A DNA stretch of 64,000 nt from Thiomicrospira sp. WB1 (GTDB lineage: Bacteria > Pseudomonadota > Gammaproteobacteria > Thiomicrospirales > Thiomicrospiraceae): the NCBI RefSeq assembly GCF_001507535.1, contig NZ_LQBN01000004.1, positions 124,001-188,000 on the forward strand. The letters are read 5' to 3'. The translations under genes were made by a program, and so were the position numbers. This document shows positions 35,466 to 45,105 of the stretch, one piece after another; the stretch's first letter is position 1; each line of letters opens with the position of its first letter. Under the pieces are notes generated by a model that was given only the letters and a program-made list of their open reading frames with translations, made no database searches and had not been told where the DNA came from.

Positions 35466-37964
35466 TCAGGACGTGGATTTTTTGGTCGTCTTTTTGGTCG
35501 CAGGTTTGCGGGTCGTTTTCTTTGTGGTTGTCTTTTTGGTGGTCGTTTTCTTCGCGGCGGTTTTCCTGGTCGCCGTTTTTTTCGCCGGGGCCTTTTTGGC
35601 CGCACCGCGCCGACCCCGTTTTTTGGGCTCAGGCGCTTCATCCAAGCGTTTCTGGCATTCCTCCAGACTTAACGCCTGAGGGTCTTCGTCTTTTTTGATC
35701 TTGGCGTTCTTGCGCGTACTCACATCGGTGATGTATGGCCCCCAACGCCCTTTCAGAATCTTGACGTCCGTGCCCTCGAACACGCGGATGATTTTTTCCG
35801 CCTCGGCCTGGATTTTGGCTTCCACCAGTGCCACGGCATCCTCCAGCTCGATCGACAGCGGATCAAAGCCTTTGATCGGCGCGTATTTTTTGGGACCGTA
35901 CTCCAAATAGGGACCAAACGGCCCCTGCTTGGCAATCAGTGTCTGCCCTTTTTCCACGCCAAACTGGGTGCCGTCCACAGCTGTGGCATGATAGCTTTCC
36001 GGCATCTGCCCCACCTCGCGCGGCAGCTTGAACAGCTCCAGCGCTTCTTCCAGCTTAAGCGTGTCCATTTTCTGCCCCGGTTTCAGGCTGGCAAAGGTGG
36101 GTTTTTCATCATTCTCGCCATCGCCTTTCTGGACATAGGGTCCATAACGTCCGATTTTGACAAAAATCGGCTCACCGCTTTTGGGGTCATTGCCCAGAGG
36201 GCGTGCCTGCCCCGCTTCTTCACGCGAGACGTCTTCGGCGGCGACCACACGCGGGTGAAACTGCTGGTAGAATTTATCCAGCATCGCCTGCCAGGATTCC
36301 TTGCCTTCGGCAATGGTATCAAACTCGGATTCCACCAGCGCGGTAAAATGGTAGTCCACCACATCGCCAAAATGTTTGACCAGAAAATCGGTCACCACCC
36401 CGGCAATGTCGGTTGGAAACAGTTTGTTTTTCTCGGTGCCGGTTTTTTCGGTGAGGGTCTCGGCCTTCAAACCTTCGGGCGTCAGCGCCCATTGACGCAC
36501 GTCTCTGGGTGTGCCTTCGCGATCTTCTTTGACCACATAGCCCCGTTGCTGAACGGTATCGATGGTAGGCGCATAGGTCGAGGGTCGACCGATGCCCATT
36601 TCTTCCAGCGTGCGAACCAGGGATGCTTCATTGTAACGGGCCGGCGGCCGCGAAAAACTCTGTTTGGCCAACAGCTCTCGGACCTGCAGCGCCTGGCCGA
36701 CACTGAGCGGCGGTAACTGGCCGTCGAGTTTTTCGTCGTCCAAGTCATAGGCTTTCAGAAAGCCTTCAAACGTGACCACCTCGCCCTTGGCGGTGAGCTT
36801 TTCGCTGGGCAGTTCACTCAGGCCGATGTCCACTGTGGTGCGCAAGACCTGCGCTTCACTCATTTGCGAAGCAATGGCCCGACGCCAGATCAGTTGGTAC
36901 AGACGCTGTTCGTTGCGCTCACCCGTGACCGATTTGGTGGAAAAGTCCGTGGGGCGAATCGCTTCGTGTGCTTCCTGCGCATCGGCGTTCTTGGTTTTAT
37001 AACGGCGCGGCTTGGCAAAGTCGCTGCCATAATCCTGGGTGATGGTGTTCTTGGCCTTGGCAATCGCCTCTTCCGACAGGTTCAGGGAATCGGTTCGCAT
37101 GTAGGTGATCTTACCGGCTTCATACAGGCGCTGCGCCAGCGTCATGGTCTGCTTCACCGAAAAACCAAGCTTGGCGGCGGCTTCCTGCTGCAGGGTCGAG
37201 GTGGTAAACGGTGGTTTGGGTGATTTTTTGCCCGGTTTCTCCTGCAGGTCAGTGACCGACAGCGCGCTTTTTTGCACGCTTTGCAGATAGGCCTGAGCCT
37301 CGTCTTCGGTTTTGAACGCCTGGCTGCGCTTAACCACGACATCCCCGATGACGTTTCCAGCCTCATCCAGAATGTCCAGCGTCCCCTGAACACGGTAACT
37401 GGCCTGGGGTTCAAACGCATCCACTTCGCGCTCACGTTCGACAATCAGACGCACCGCCACCGATTGCACCCGCCCAGCGGACAGACCGGTACGGATTTTT
37501 TTCCACAGGATCGGTGACAATTCAAACCCAACGATTCGATCCAGAATCCGACGGGCCTGCTGTGCCTCGACCAGGTCCATGTCCACCCGTCTGGGCTTGG
37601 CAATGGCCTGCTGAATCGCATTTTTGGTGATTTCATGAAACACGATGCGCTTGGTGTCTTTCACATCCAGTTTCAGCGCCTCGGCCAAATGCCAGGCAAT
37701 CGCCTCCCCTTCGCGGTCCTCATCCGTGGCCAGCCAGACCGACTCCGCGTCTTTGGACAACTTGCGCAATTCCGTGACCGTTTTCTTTTTATCCGGCGAC
37801 ACTTCATATCGGGGCTCAAAGCCCTGATCAATGTCAATGCCCATGCCCTTTTTTTGAATGTCGCGAATGTGGCCATAACTGGAACGCACCGTAAATCCCG
37901 GTCCCAGAAACTTTTCAATGGTTTTTGCCTTGGCAGGCGACTCCACGATCACCAGATCGGTCAT
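35466..37964 (-). CDS. topA: DNA topoisomerase I
   Basis: An 832-residue type IA enzyme that relaxes negative supercoils. The Toprim start is VIVESPAKAKTIEKFLG and the catalytic tyrosine is Tyr288 in ITYMRTDS. The C-terminal part holds Topo_C_Rpt domains (IGRYGPYV, GPFGPYLEYG, GRWGPYI) rather than zinc fingers. The last 45 or so residues are a low-complexity Lys/Thr/Arg tail (TTKKTT repeats), expected to bind DNA or mediate contacts. It lies between dprA and argS, all on the minus strand; the dprA-topA gap holds a palindrome copy. Confidence 0.93.
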   Translation of the reverse strand: MTDLVIVESPAKAKTIEKFLGPGFTVRSSYGHIRDIQKKGMGIDIDQGFEPRYEVSPDKKKTVTELRKLSKDAESVWLATDEDREGEAIAWHLAEALKLDVKDTKRIVFHEITKNAIQQAIAKPRRVDMDLVEAQQARRILDRIVGFELSPILWKKIRTGLSAGRVQSVAVRLIVEREREVDAFEPQASYRVQGTLDILDEAGNVIGDVVVKRSQAFKTEDEAQAYLQSVQKSALSVTDLQEKPGKKSPKPPFTTSTLQQEAAAKLGFSVKQTMTLAQRLYEAGKITYMRTDSLNLSEEAIAKAKNTITQDYGSDFAKPRRYKTKNADAQEAHEAIRPTDFSTKSVTGERNEQRLYQLIWRRAIASQMSEAQVLRTTVDIGLSELPSEKLTAKGEVVTFEGFLKAYDLDDEKLDGQLPPLSVGQALQVRELLAKQSFSRPPARYNEASLVRTLEEMGIGRPSTYAPTIDTVQQRGYVVKEDREGTPRDVRQWALTPEGLKAETLTEKTGTEKNKLFPTDIAGVVTDFLVKHFGDVVDYHFTALVESEFDTIAEGKESWQAMLDKFYQQFHPRVVAAEDVSREEAGQARPLGNDPKSGEPIFVKIGRYGPYVQKGDGENDEKPTFASLKPGQKMDTLKLEEALELFKLPREVGQMPESYHATAVDGTQFGVEKGQTLIAKQGPFGPYLEYGPKKYAPIKGFDPLSIELEDAVALVEAKIQAEAEKIIRVFEGTDVKILKGRWGPYITDVSTRKNAKIKKDEDPQALSLEECQKRLDEAPEPKKRGRRGAAKKAPAKKTATRKTAAKKTTTKKTTTKKTTRKPATKKTTKKSTS

Positions 37965-38025
37965 GTTTCACTCACTTTGACGGTTATGTTGGCCGGTTTA
38001 TCTGTTGCAGGCGGCCGAATGGGCT

Positions 38026-38047
38026 TTTTAACCAGGCCTGGTTAAAA
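38026..38047. repeat. Palindrome copy 5, extended to 22 bases
   Basis: The core ACCAGGCCTGGT is at 38031-38042 and the perfect symmetry continues through TTTTA on one side and TAAAA on the other, giving 22 paired bases. It is between dprA and topA, 62 bases upstream of topA, so it could act as terminator for dprA or as an operator for topA. Confidence 0.9.
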
Positions 38048-38160
38048 CAACCTCGGCGACTGGGTTTGAGGCCAATAAGATACACGAGATTGGTTCAACA
38101 GACAAAATTGATCGCGCATTCTACTATTTATGGGGACGCTTTTCCAAACCCTGCTCGCTT

Positions 38161-39258
38161 TCAGTTCCCCATTCGTCGAAACCGCCCGGCCGAAAGCGCT
38201 TCGACCCGGCCTTCCAGCTCAAGCATCAACAGCTCACTCTGTAGCGTCGCCACCGACAAACCACTGACTTGGGCCAGTTCATCCAGCGAACAAGGTTCAT
38301 AGGTCAGCCAGCGAAATAGGTCCGTTTCGCTCTCCGGGGGATCGGCCCGCACACTGGTTTGTACCGGGGGCGCCACCGCCGAGTGCAGGCCGGGGCCCAG
38401 CTCTTCCAGCACATGCTCGGCGGTTTCCACCAGCTTGGCGCCCTCGCGGATCAGTTGATGACAGCCTTTCACCTGAGGATCGTGAATGGAGCCGGGCATC
38501 GCAAACACCTCGCGCCCCTGTTCCAACGCCTGCTTTGCTGTAATCAGGGAGCCACTTTTCAGCGCGGCCTCAACCACCAACGTGCCATGACTCAATCCCG
38601 CAATGATTCGATTACGCGCCGGAAAATGCCGCGCCAAAGGCCGCGTACCCAGCGGGTATTCCGAAACCAGCGCTCCCTGGGCGGCCACGGCCTGCGCCAG
38701 CCGGTGATTGCTCGCGGGATACACCCGATCCAGTCCGGTCGCCACCACCGCCACCGTCTGACCGGCTTTTAATGCTCCCTCATGCGCAGCCCGATCGATG
38801 CCGGACGCCAACCCACTGGTCACGGTCAGACCTTTTTCGGTAAGCGCCTGCGCCAACGATGCCGCGGAGGCCTGACCGGATTGCGTGGCCCGTCGCGCGC
38901 CCACCATGGCCACCTGCGGGTCGCTAAGCAAATCAACCGAACCGCGCACGTAGAGCAGCCAGGGCGGATCCGCCGTTTCCTTCAGTAGAGGTGGATAGCC
39001 TTCGGCCCAGTAATGCAGCAGGTGCTGTCCCGACTCAGACTGCCACGCCCGTGCCTCCGCCTGCCAGGCTGACTGCGCCGGGTCCAGAAGTCGGTCCAGC
39101 TGATGAGCGGTCAACAGTTTCAGACGTTCCCATCTGGCCCGATCCGCCTCGAGCGCCGTCTTCAGATCCCCAAAGACCGCCAGAATTTTTTGCAGCCGGG
39201 CGAAACGTATTCCGGCAAAATGAAACGGCAACAGGTTTTCCAGCGTGGGCGCAGACAT
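38161..39258 (-). CDS. dprA: DNA-processing protein DprA
   Basis: A 365-residue protein that loads RecA on incoming single-stranded DNA during transformation. It has the Rossmann-like core motifs MVGARRATQSGQ and SGLASGIDRAAHEGAL, then VYPASNHRLAQAV and GSIHDPQVKG, plus a C-terminal winged-helix (DLFRWLTYEP onward). The start at 39258 (MSAPTLENLL) is chosen; the open frame continues upstream to 39843 only because it runs antisense to def. It is divergent from def, with an inverted repeat in the gap. Confidence 0.92.
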   Translation of the reverse strand: MSAPTLENLLPFHFAGIRFARLQKILAVFGDLKTALEADRARWERLKLLTAHQLDRLLDPAQSAWQAEARAWQSESGQHLLHYWAEGYPPLLKETADPPWLLYVRGSVDLLSDPQVAMVGARRATQSGQASAASLAQALTEKGLTVTSGLASGIDRAAHEGALKAGQTVAVVATGLDRVYPASNHRLAQAVAAQGALVSEYPLGTRPLARHFPARNRIIAGLSHGTLVVEAALKSGSLITAKQALEQGREVFAMPGSIHDPQVKGCHQLIREGAKLVETAEHVLEELGPGLHSAVAPPVQTSVRADPPESETDLFRWLTYEPCSLDELAQVSGLSVATLQSELLMLELEGRVEALSAGRFRRMGN

Positions 39259-39276
39259 ATTCGCCTTTAATTCGTT

Positions 39277-39311
39277 TATAATAAGCGCTTTGCACGAGTC
39301 ATAATGACTCG
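39277..39311 (+). promoter_or_regulatory. Divergent dprA/def control region with 17-base inverted repeat
   Basis: TATAAT at 39277-39282 is a likely -10 for def, although no good -35 is seen. A perfect inverted repeat CGAGTCA-taa-TGACTCG follows at 39295-39311, near the transcription start, where it could be an operator or a 5'-leader hairpin. Confidence 0.4.
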
Positions 39312-39402
39312 ATCTGGTGGGGTTCGAAAGAACACCGCTTTTTTTATTGTCAGAGCCGCAGGCCCAAAAAGCAAGCTTGTCCGCAATTAAACGTAACCGA
39401 TT

Positions 39403-39921
39403 ATGACCGATAAACTCGATATAGTGCTCTACCCGGATGAGGGACTCAGAGACCTTTGCACGCCCGTTGATGGCATGAACGATGACTACGATCGCCTGAT
39501 CGATGACATGTTCTACACCATGTACGACGCCCCCGGCATCGGGCTGGCGGCACCGCAGGTGGCCATACAGAAACGCCTGATTGTGCTGGATGTCTCGGAA
39601 AACCAGGATCAGCCCATCGCCCTGATCAACCCGGAAGTGGTGCAAAGCAAGGGCGAAATCGTCTACGAAGAGGGCTGCCTGTCTTTGCCCGGCGTCTACG
39701 CCAAAGTAAAACGCCCTTCGGAAATCCTGGTCCGCGGCTTGAACCGCGACGGTGAAGCGGTGGAACTCGAAGCCAAAGATCTGCTGGCCATCTGCATTCA
39801 GCATGAAATCGACCACCTGAATGGCACCTTGTTTGTGGATCATCTGTCACAACTCAAACGGAGCCGCGCCTTGCAGAAATACCGCAAGGAAATGGCCAAT
39901 CTCAAAGCGACCTCTTCGTGA
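39403..39921 (+). CDS. def: Peptide deformylase
   Basis: A 172-residue metal enzyme removing the formyl group from new N-termini. All three signature motifs are intact: GIGLAAPQV (about 46-54), EEGCLSLPG (about 88-96) and QHEIDHLNG (about 132-140), supplying the Cys and two His metal ligands. It heads a co-directional run with fmt and rsmB, the usual gammaproteobacterial order. Confidence 0.95.
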   Translation: MTDKLDIVLYPDEGLRDLCTPVDGMNDDYDRLIDDMFYTMYDAPGIGLAAPQVAIQKRLIVLDVSENQDQPIALINPEVVQSKGEIVYEEGCLSLPGVYAKVKRPSEILVRGLNRDGEAVELEAKDLLAICIQHEIDHLNGTLFVDHLSQLKRSRALQKYRKEMANLKATSS

Positions 39922-39979
39922 TGGCACACTGGCGTCGGTCTGACTTTGACCCTTGTTTCACCCCGCGCAACGGACGGTT

Positions 39980-40933
39980 ATGACCCAAAACACCTCTCAA
40001 ACCCTCAACATTGTTTTTGCCGGCACCCCCGACTTTGCCGTGCCTGCGCTCAGCGCCCTGATCGACAGCCCACACACGGTCTGCGGCGTCTACACACAAC
40101 CCGACCGGCCAGCAGGCCGGGGACGCAAACTCACCCCCAGCCCGGTCAAAGCCAAAGCGCTGGAACATGACCTGCCAGTGTTTCAGCCGCAAAATTTTAA
40201 AGATCCGGACGACCGGGCCACGCTGCAAGCCCTGCGCCCCGATCTGATGGTCGTCGTGGCCTATGGGTTGATTTTGCCGCAGTCGGTTTTGGACATTCCC
40301 ACTTACGGATGCCTGAACATTCACGGCTCGCTGTTGCCGCGCTGGCGTGGTGCCGCCCCGATCCAGCGCGCCATCGAGGCCGGCGACCCCCAAACCGGGG
40401 TGACCATTATGCAAATGGCCGCGGGCCTCGATACCGGCCCCATGCTCACCACCCTTGCCACGGAAATTGACGCCACGGACACAGCCCAATCCTTGCACGA
40501 CCGTCTGGCGGACCTGGGCGCGCAGGCACTGATGACCACGCTGGACCAACTGACTGACACAGGGGTGACGCCGATCGCGCAGGACGACGCCCAGGCCACC
40601 TACGCCCAAAAGTTGAGCAAAGCCGAGGCAGCCATTGACTGGCACCAGCCAGCGCAACCGATCACCCGTAAAATTCAGGCTTTCAACCCCTGGCCAGTGG
40701 CCACGACCCAATGGCAAACGCAGACACTGCGACTCTGGGAGGCCCAGTGCCGACCGGAACTGTCCTCGTCTGCGGCCCCCGGCACCGTCTTGTCTGTCCA
40801 GCCGGAAGGTGTGGATGTGGCCACCGGGGAAGGCATGGTTCGTCTGATCACCGTCCAGCCGCCGGGCAAAAAGGCCATGGCGGCCTATGACTTTGCCCAA
40901 TCCCGTCAATTAACCGGACAGGTGCTGACATGA
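39980..40933 (+). CDS. fmt: Methionyl-tRNA formyltransferase
   Basis: A 317-residue enzyme formylating initiator Met-tRNA. The formyl-transfer domain starts IVFAGTPDFAVPAL and has the catalytic segment NIHGSLLPRWRGAAPIQRAI (Asn, His and, later, Asp in AAGLDTGPM). A C-terminal tRNA-binding OB domain follows. ATG at 39980 is chosen because an upstream TTG at 39953 has no ribosome site and adds nothing conserved. Its stop overlaps the rsmB start (ATGA). Confidence 0.95.
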   Translation: MTQNTSQTLNIVFAGTPDFAVPALSALIDSPHTVCGVYTQPDRPAGRGRKLTPSPVKAKALEHDLPVFQPQNFKDPDDRATLQALRPDLMVVVAYGLILPQSVLDIPTYGCLNIHGSLLPRWRGAAPIQRAIEAGDPQTGVTIMQMAAGLDTGPMLTTLATEIDATDTAQSLHDRLADLGAQALMTTLDQLTDTGVTPIAQDDAQATYAQKLSKAEAAIDWHQPAQPITRKIQAFNPWPVATTQWQTQTLRLWEAQCRPELSSSAAPGTVLSVQPEGVDVATGEGMVRLITVQPPGKKAMAAYDFAQSRQLTGQVLT

Positions 40934-42264
40934 GCCATGCGCCCAACCCTCGCTTTATCGCATTGAAAATGCTCCTGTCGGTGGTCGAGGACGGCCGTTC
41001 GCTCAGCCAGGTGCTTACCACGGGCCTGTCACAGTTTGACGCCCGCCGGGATCGGGCTTTTTGCCAGAACCTGGTCATGGGCACCCTGCGCTGGCACAAC
41101 CAGCTCGCAGCCATCCGGGATCGGTTACTGAAAAAACCCTTGAAAGCCAAAGATGAAAACATCAACCAGTTAATCCTTTTGGGGCTGTTTGAATTACGTC
41201 ACGCCGACACCCCCGCGCATGCGGCCGTGTCGGAGACCGTCGCTCTGGTAAAAAAACTGAAAAAACCTTGGGCCAGAGGCTTGATCAATGCATTGCTTCG
41301 CTCTTATCAACGCGAGCGCGACGCCCTCAACGAGTGGATTGAATCAGAGCCGGCTTTGTCCCACGCTCACCCCGACTGGCTGGTAGCGCGACTGACACAG
41401 GCCTACCCCGAACACTGGGAGAGCGTGCTGGCGGCCAACAACCGCCCCGCGCCACAGACGCTGCGCATCAATCGCCTTGCCACCACGGTCAGTGCCTACC
41501 TCACCGACCTGGCCGAAACGGGCGTCGAAGCCCACCGTCATCCCCATGCCCCCGAGGCACTGGTCCTGACGGGCAACCACCACATCCCCAGTCTGCCCGG
41601 GTATGAGGCCGGACACTTCAGCGTGCAGGATGCCTCGGCGCAATTAGCCGCACCGCTGCTGGACCCGCAACCCGACGAAACCATTCTCGATGCCTGCGCG
41701 GCCCCCGGCGGAAAAACCACCCATTTGCAGGAATGGGCCGACAACCGGCTCAAGTGTCTGGCCCTGGAAAAAACACCCGAGCGTCTGGAGCGACTGAGCG
41801 AAAACCTGCACCGGCTCCAACTGGACGCACAAATCGAAAATGGGGACGCCGGGTGCCCGCAGGGCTGGTGGGACGGACAGTTATTCGACCGAATTCTGTT
41901 GGATGCGCCCTGTTCCGGCACCGGTATCATTCGCCGCCAGCCCGATATCAAATGGCACCGTACCGCTGACGACATCACGCAACTGACGGCCACGCAAGGC
42001 CGGTTGCTCGACGCACTCTGGCCGCTGTTAAAACCCGGCGGCACCTTGCTGTATGCCACCTGCTCGGTGTTGCCCGAAGAAAACGGCGAGCAGATTCAGG
42101 CCTTTCTCCAGCGCACACCCGATGCGCAACCGACCTTGCCAGACGTCGACTGGGGCCTGCCCGGGGCACTGCCCGGCCGTCAGATTCTACCCGGTCAATC
42201 CAAAGACCCGGACATGGATGGTTTTTACTATGCGCGACTCAGGAAATCGATTTCGGTTGATTAA
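40930..42264 (+). CDS. rsmB: 16S rRNA (cytosine-967-C5) methyltransferase
   Basis: A 444-residue enzyme with an N-terminal NusB-like RNA-binding domain and a C-terminal SAM domain. Motifs: DACAAPGGKTTHL (SAM site), LDAPCSGTGIIRRQPDIKW and the catalytic Cys in YATCSVLPEEN. It overlaps fmt by 4 bases and the next gene by 35, so expression is coupled with both. Confidence 0.95.
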   Translation: MSHAPNPRFIALKMLLSVVEDGRSLSQVLTTGLSQFDARRDRAFCQNLVMGTLRWHNQLAAIRDRLLKKPLKAKDENINQLILLGLFELRHADTPAHAAVSETVALVKKLKKPWARGLINALLRSYQRERDALNEWIESEPALSHAHPDWLVARLTQAYPEHWESVLAANNRPAPQTLRINRLATTVSAYLTDLAETGVEAHRHPHAPEALVLTGNHHIPSLPGYEAGHFSVQDASAQLAAPLLDPQPDETILDACAAPGGKTTHLQEWADNRLKCLALEKTPERLERLSENLHRLQLDAQIENGDAGCPQGWWDGQLFDRILLDAPCSGTGIIRRQPDIKWHRTADDITQLTATQGRLLDALWPLLKPGGTLLYATCSVLPEENGEQIQAFLQRTPDAQPTLPDVDWGLPGALPGRQILPGQSKDPDMDGFYYARLRKSISVD

Positions 42265-42859
42265 ACACCTGCTCGCCTCGGCCCTGGCGTTTTTATCTGC
42301 CATGGTTCTGTGGGGCGCGGCTCTGGCTGAGCCGTCCGCCGAAAACGGCCGAATCGAGGTACGTTCTCTGTATGACTACCAGGAAAGCCAGCAACTCATG
42401 CTGGATGCCCGCATCAAACTGACGCTGCCATCCGATGTGGTCGAAGCGTTGCACCACGAGATTCCCATCGCCTTTGAAACCGACATCACGCTGGACGAAT
42501 CGCGCAGCCTGCTCGGCATCCCCTATCAGCGCAACCGTGTTCGCATTCAATACCAGACACGATTGCAATACTATGGTTTTAACCAGGCCTGGGTTCTGCA
42601 CAATCAGCGCAATCAGAAGGTTCAGAGTTTTTCCACGCTGGAAGAGGCCCTGGACACACTGGGCACGCTGTCTGGGTTTGCGCTCACCAATCTGGCCACG
42701 CTGCACCCCAACACCGAATACCATATGGGCGTGCGCATGTCACTCAACCGGTGGGCCCTGCCCAGCCCGATGATGATTGATGCCCTGTTTTCCTCTGCCT
42801 GGCACCTGGACAGTGACTGGAAAACCATTCAAATCCAGTCACCCAAGAGCTGGCTGTAA
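42230..42859 (+). CDS. DUF4390 protein
   Basis: A 209-residue protein with a signal-anchor or signal peptide (about residues 10-32), then a beta-rich domain (IEVRSLYDYQESQQLMLDAR, VRIQYQTRLQYYGF). DUF4390 genes commonly sit between rsmB and ntrY in this gene order, which suggests a link to the NtrYX envelope signal; its function is unknown. The chosen ATG at 42230 overlaps rsmB by 35 bases. A one-mismatch palindrome copy at 42582 encodes NQAW. Confidence 0.8.
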   Translation: MRDSGNRFRLIKHLLASALAFLSAMVLWGAALAEPSAENGRIEVRSLYDYQESQQLMLDARIKLTLPSDVVEALHHEIPIAFETDITLDESRSLLGIPYQRNRVRIQYQTRLQYYGFNQAWVLHNQRNQKVQSFSTLEEALDTLGTLSGFALTNLATLHPNTEYHMGVRMSLNRWALPSPMMIDALFSSAWHLDSDWKTIQIQSPKSWL

Positions 42860-42879
42860 CCAACCATGGCGAGGCACCC

Positions 42880-45105
42880 ATGAAATCTTTGTGGCACAAC
42901 CCCATGACGTTTTTCCGACAATACGGCCTGCTCATCGCCATCGCCAGCGTGCTGCTGATGATTCTGGTGATGATGAGCCAGATTCTGCAAAACGCTTCCC
43001 AGTTTGCCCAGACCTATTCGCTGTTGCTGTTTATTTCTTTCAGCGGCGTTCTGCTGTTGCTGATCATGCTGGGGCGCACGCTCTACCGCCTGCGCCGACA
43101 GTATCTTGACAATGTTCCCGGCACCCGTCTGACTCGGCGTCTGGCTGGCCTGTTCAGCCTAATCATCGGCTTGCCGCTGACCGTCATGTTTTATTTTTCT
43201 TACACCTTCGTGCAACAAAGCATCGACCAGTGGTTTGACGTCAAAACCGAAAATGCGCTCGACCACGCGGTGGAGCTGGTCCAGGTCACCCTGAACGACC
43301 AGACTCGGCGCTCGCTCAATGCCACCGAGCAGTTGCTCAATCAGCACCGCACTGACCTGCTGGTAACACCCGTTCTGACGCTGAGCAAGATGAGCCAGCA
43401 ACTGGGCATCCGCGAACTGGCCCTCTATCAGAGCGACGGGCGCCTGGTCGCCTACAGCACCACCAGCAATTCCCGTCTGCTGCCGCCCAAACCGGCGCCG
43501 CGCCTGTTTCAGAACATTCGCAATGACCGTAATTACGCCGCCATCGAAACCCAGGTGGGCACCAACAACGCCTACCAGATCATTCGGGTCATGATCCCGG
43601 TCCAGGATCTGGCCAACAACCAGACGCTGGCACTGCAGGCCATTTTCCCCCTGCCGGAGCAAATCAGCCAACTGGCCAGCAAGGTGCGCGTGGCCGCCAA
43701 CCAGTACCAGGAACTGTCTTACCTCAAAGGCCCTCTCAAAACCTCATTCACCATGATTCTGGCACTGGTGTGGCTGTTGGGGCTGATCGTCGCTCTGCTG
43801 TTTACCTTGCAGGCCCTGCAGAACATGACCCGCCCGATCCGCACCCTGGCCGAGGGCACGCGGGCGGTCGCACAGGGCGACTACAGCGTCACCATCCCGG
43901 AAACCGGTGACGACGAGATGGGGCAACTGATCACCTCCTTCAATGAAATGATCCAGCAGATTGCCAAAGCCCGTCATGAAATCAAGTTCGGGCACCAGCA
44001 GACCGAAATTCAGAAACTCTACCTGCAAGCCATTATCAAAAACCTAAGCAGTGGCGTCTTGACGCTCGACCCGCATATGCGGCTGAAAACCATCAATGAT
44101 GCCACCAATGCCATTCTGGAAACACAGCTGTTCACTCAGCAGGGATCGACCATCAAAGACATCCTCAACACACCGGATCGCAGTCACCTTGCGGCCTTCT
44201 TTGAAGAAATCATGCCCCGCCTGCGACAGGACAACAAACCCTGGCACCATCAGCTGACACTGGACACCCCCAATGCTCAGAAAATTTTGCTGATCCATGG
44301 CTCCACCCTGCCCAGCCTGGACCAGAAAATCGGCGGTTACGTGCTGGTGGTCGAAGACATCACCCAACTCGTACAGGCGCAACTGCATGCGGCCTGGACC
44401 GACGTGGCGCAACGCCTGGCGCATGAAATCAAAAATCCGCTGACCCCCATCCAGCTGTCCGCCGAACGTTTGCAGTTCAAGCTCGCGCGCCACCTCAACC
44501 CCGACGAAGCCGCTCTGCTCGAACGTCTGACCGACACCATCATTGAGCAGGTCTCTACCATGCAATCGCTGGTGCAAGCGTTTACCGAATACGCCAATAC
44601 GCCGGAACTGGCCCTCAATGAACTCAATCTCAACCAACTGATCGAAGACGTCGCCGGCATGTATCAGGAAACAAACCAGCGCTGGCACCTGCATTATTCG
44701 CTCGACCCGGCGTGCGAACGGGTGGTCGCCGATGGCGCCAAACTACGCCAGCTGCTGCACAACTTAATCAAAAATGCGCTCGAGGCGTGTGAAGATCAGG
44801 ACGAGGCGGAAATCCGCATCGAAACCCAGTGCAAAGCGGATCCGGCGAAACCTGTTATACTGAAAATCTGTGACAACGGCCCCGGCATCCCCGAAAACGC
44901 CCGGAACTGGATTTTTGAACCCTATGCCACCGACAAACCCAAAGGCACCGGGCTGGGACTGGCGATTGTGAAAAAAATCGTGGACGAACACCATGGACGC
45001 ATTCAGCTCATTGATAAACCGGCCCCCGAGCAGGGCACTTGTTTTGAAATTACCCTGCCCGGCCACACCCATCAATCTGTGACCCAAACCACCGAGACAT
45101 TATGA
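42880..45105 (+). CDS. ntrY: NtrY-type sensor histidine kinase
   Basis: A 741-residue membrane kinase: three or four N-terminal transmembrane segments, a periplasmic loop (about 110-285), a further TM, HAMP (about 310-365), PAS (about 385-490), HisKA with the phospho-acceptor His in HEIKNPLTPIQLSAERL (about residue 516) and HATPase_c (DNGPGIPENAR, GTGLGLAIVKKI). It probably phosphorylates the NtrX protein encoded next, with an overlapping start (4 bases). NtrYX systems are tied to nitrogen, redox or envelope control depending on species. Confidence 0.9.
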   Translation: MKSLWHNPMTFFRQYGLLIAIASVLLMILVMMSQILQNASQFAQTYSLLLFISFSGVLLLLIMLGRTLYRLRRQYLDNVPGTRLTRRLAGLFSLIIGLPLTVMFYFSYTFVQQSIDQWFDVKTENALDHAVELVQVTLNDQTRRSLNATEQLLNQHRTDLLVTPVLTLSKMSQQLGIRELALYQSDGRLVAYSTTSNSRLLPPKPAPRLFQNIRNDRNYAAIETQVGTNNAYQIIRVMIPVQDLANNQTLALQAIFPLPEQISQLASKVRVAANQYQELSYLKGPLKTSFTMILALVWLLGLIVALLFTLQALQNMTRPIRTLAEGTRAVAQGDYSVTIPETGDDEMGQLITSFNEMIQQIAKARHEIKFGHQQTEIQKLYLQAIIKNLSSGVLTLDPHMRLKTINDATNAILETQLFTQQGSTIKDILNTPDRSHLAAFFEEIMPRLRQDNKPWHHQLTLDTPNAQKILLIHGSTLPSLDQKIGGYVLVVEDITQLVQAQLHAAWTDVAQRLAHEIKNPLTPIQLSAERLQFKLARHLNPDEAALLERLTDTIIEQVSTMQSLVQAFTEYANTPELALNELNLNQLIEDVAGMYQETNQRWHLHYSLDPACERVVADGAKLRQLLHNLIKNALEACEDQDEAEIRIETQCKADPAKPVILKICDNGPGIPENARNWIFEPYATDKPKGTGLGLAIVKKIVDEHHGRIQLIDKPAPEQGTCFEITLPGHTHQSVTQTTETL

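Noticed and set aside
39259-39843. Apparent 195-codon N-terminal extension of DprA
   Set aside because: It runs antisense through def, and DprA homology starts at MSAPTLENLL; the open frame is accidental.
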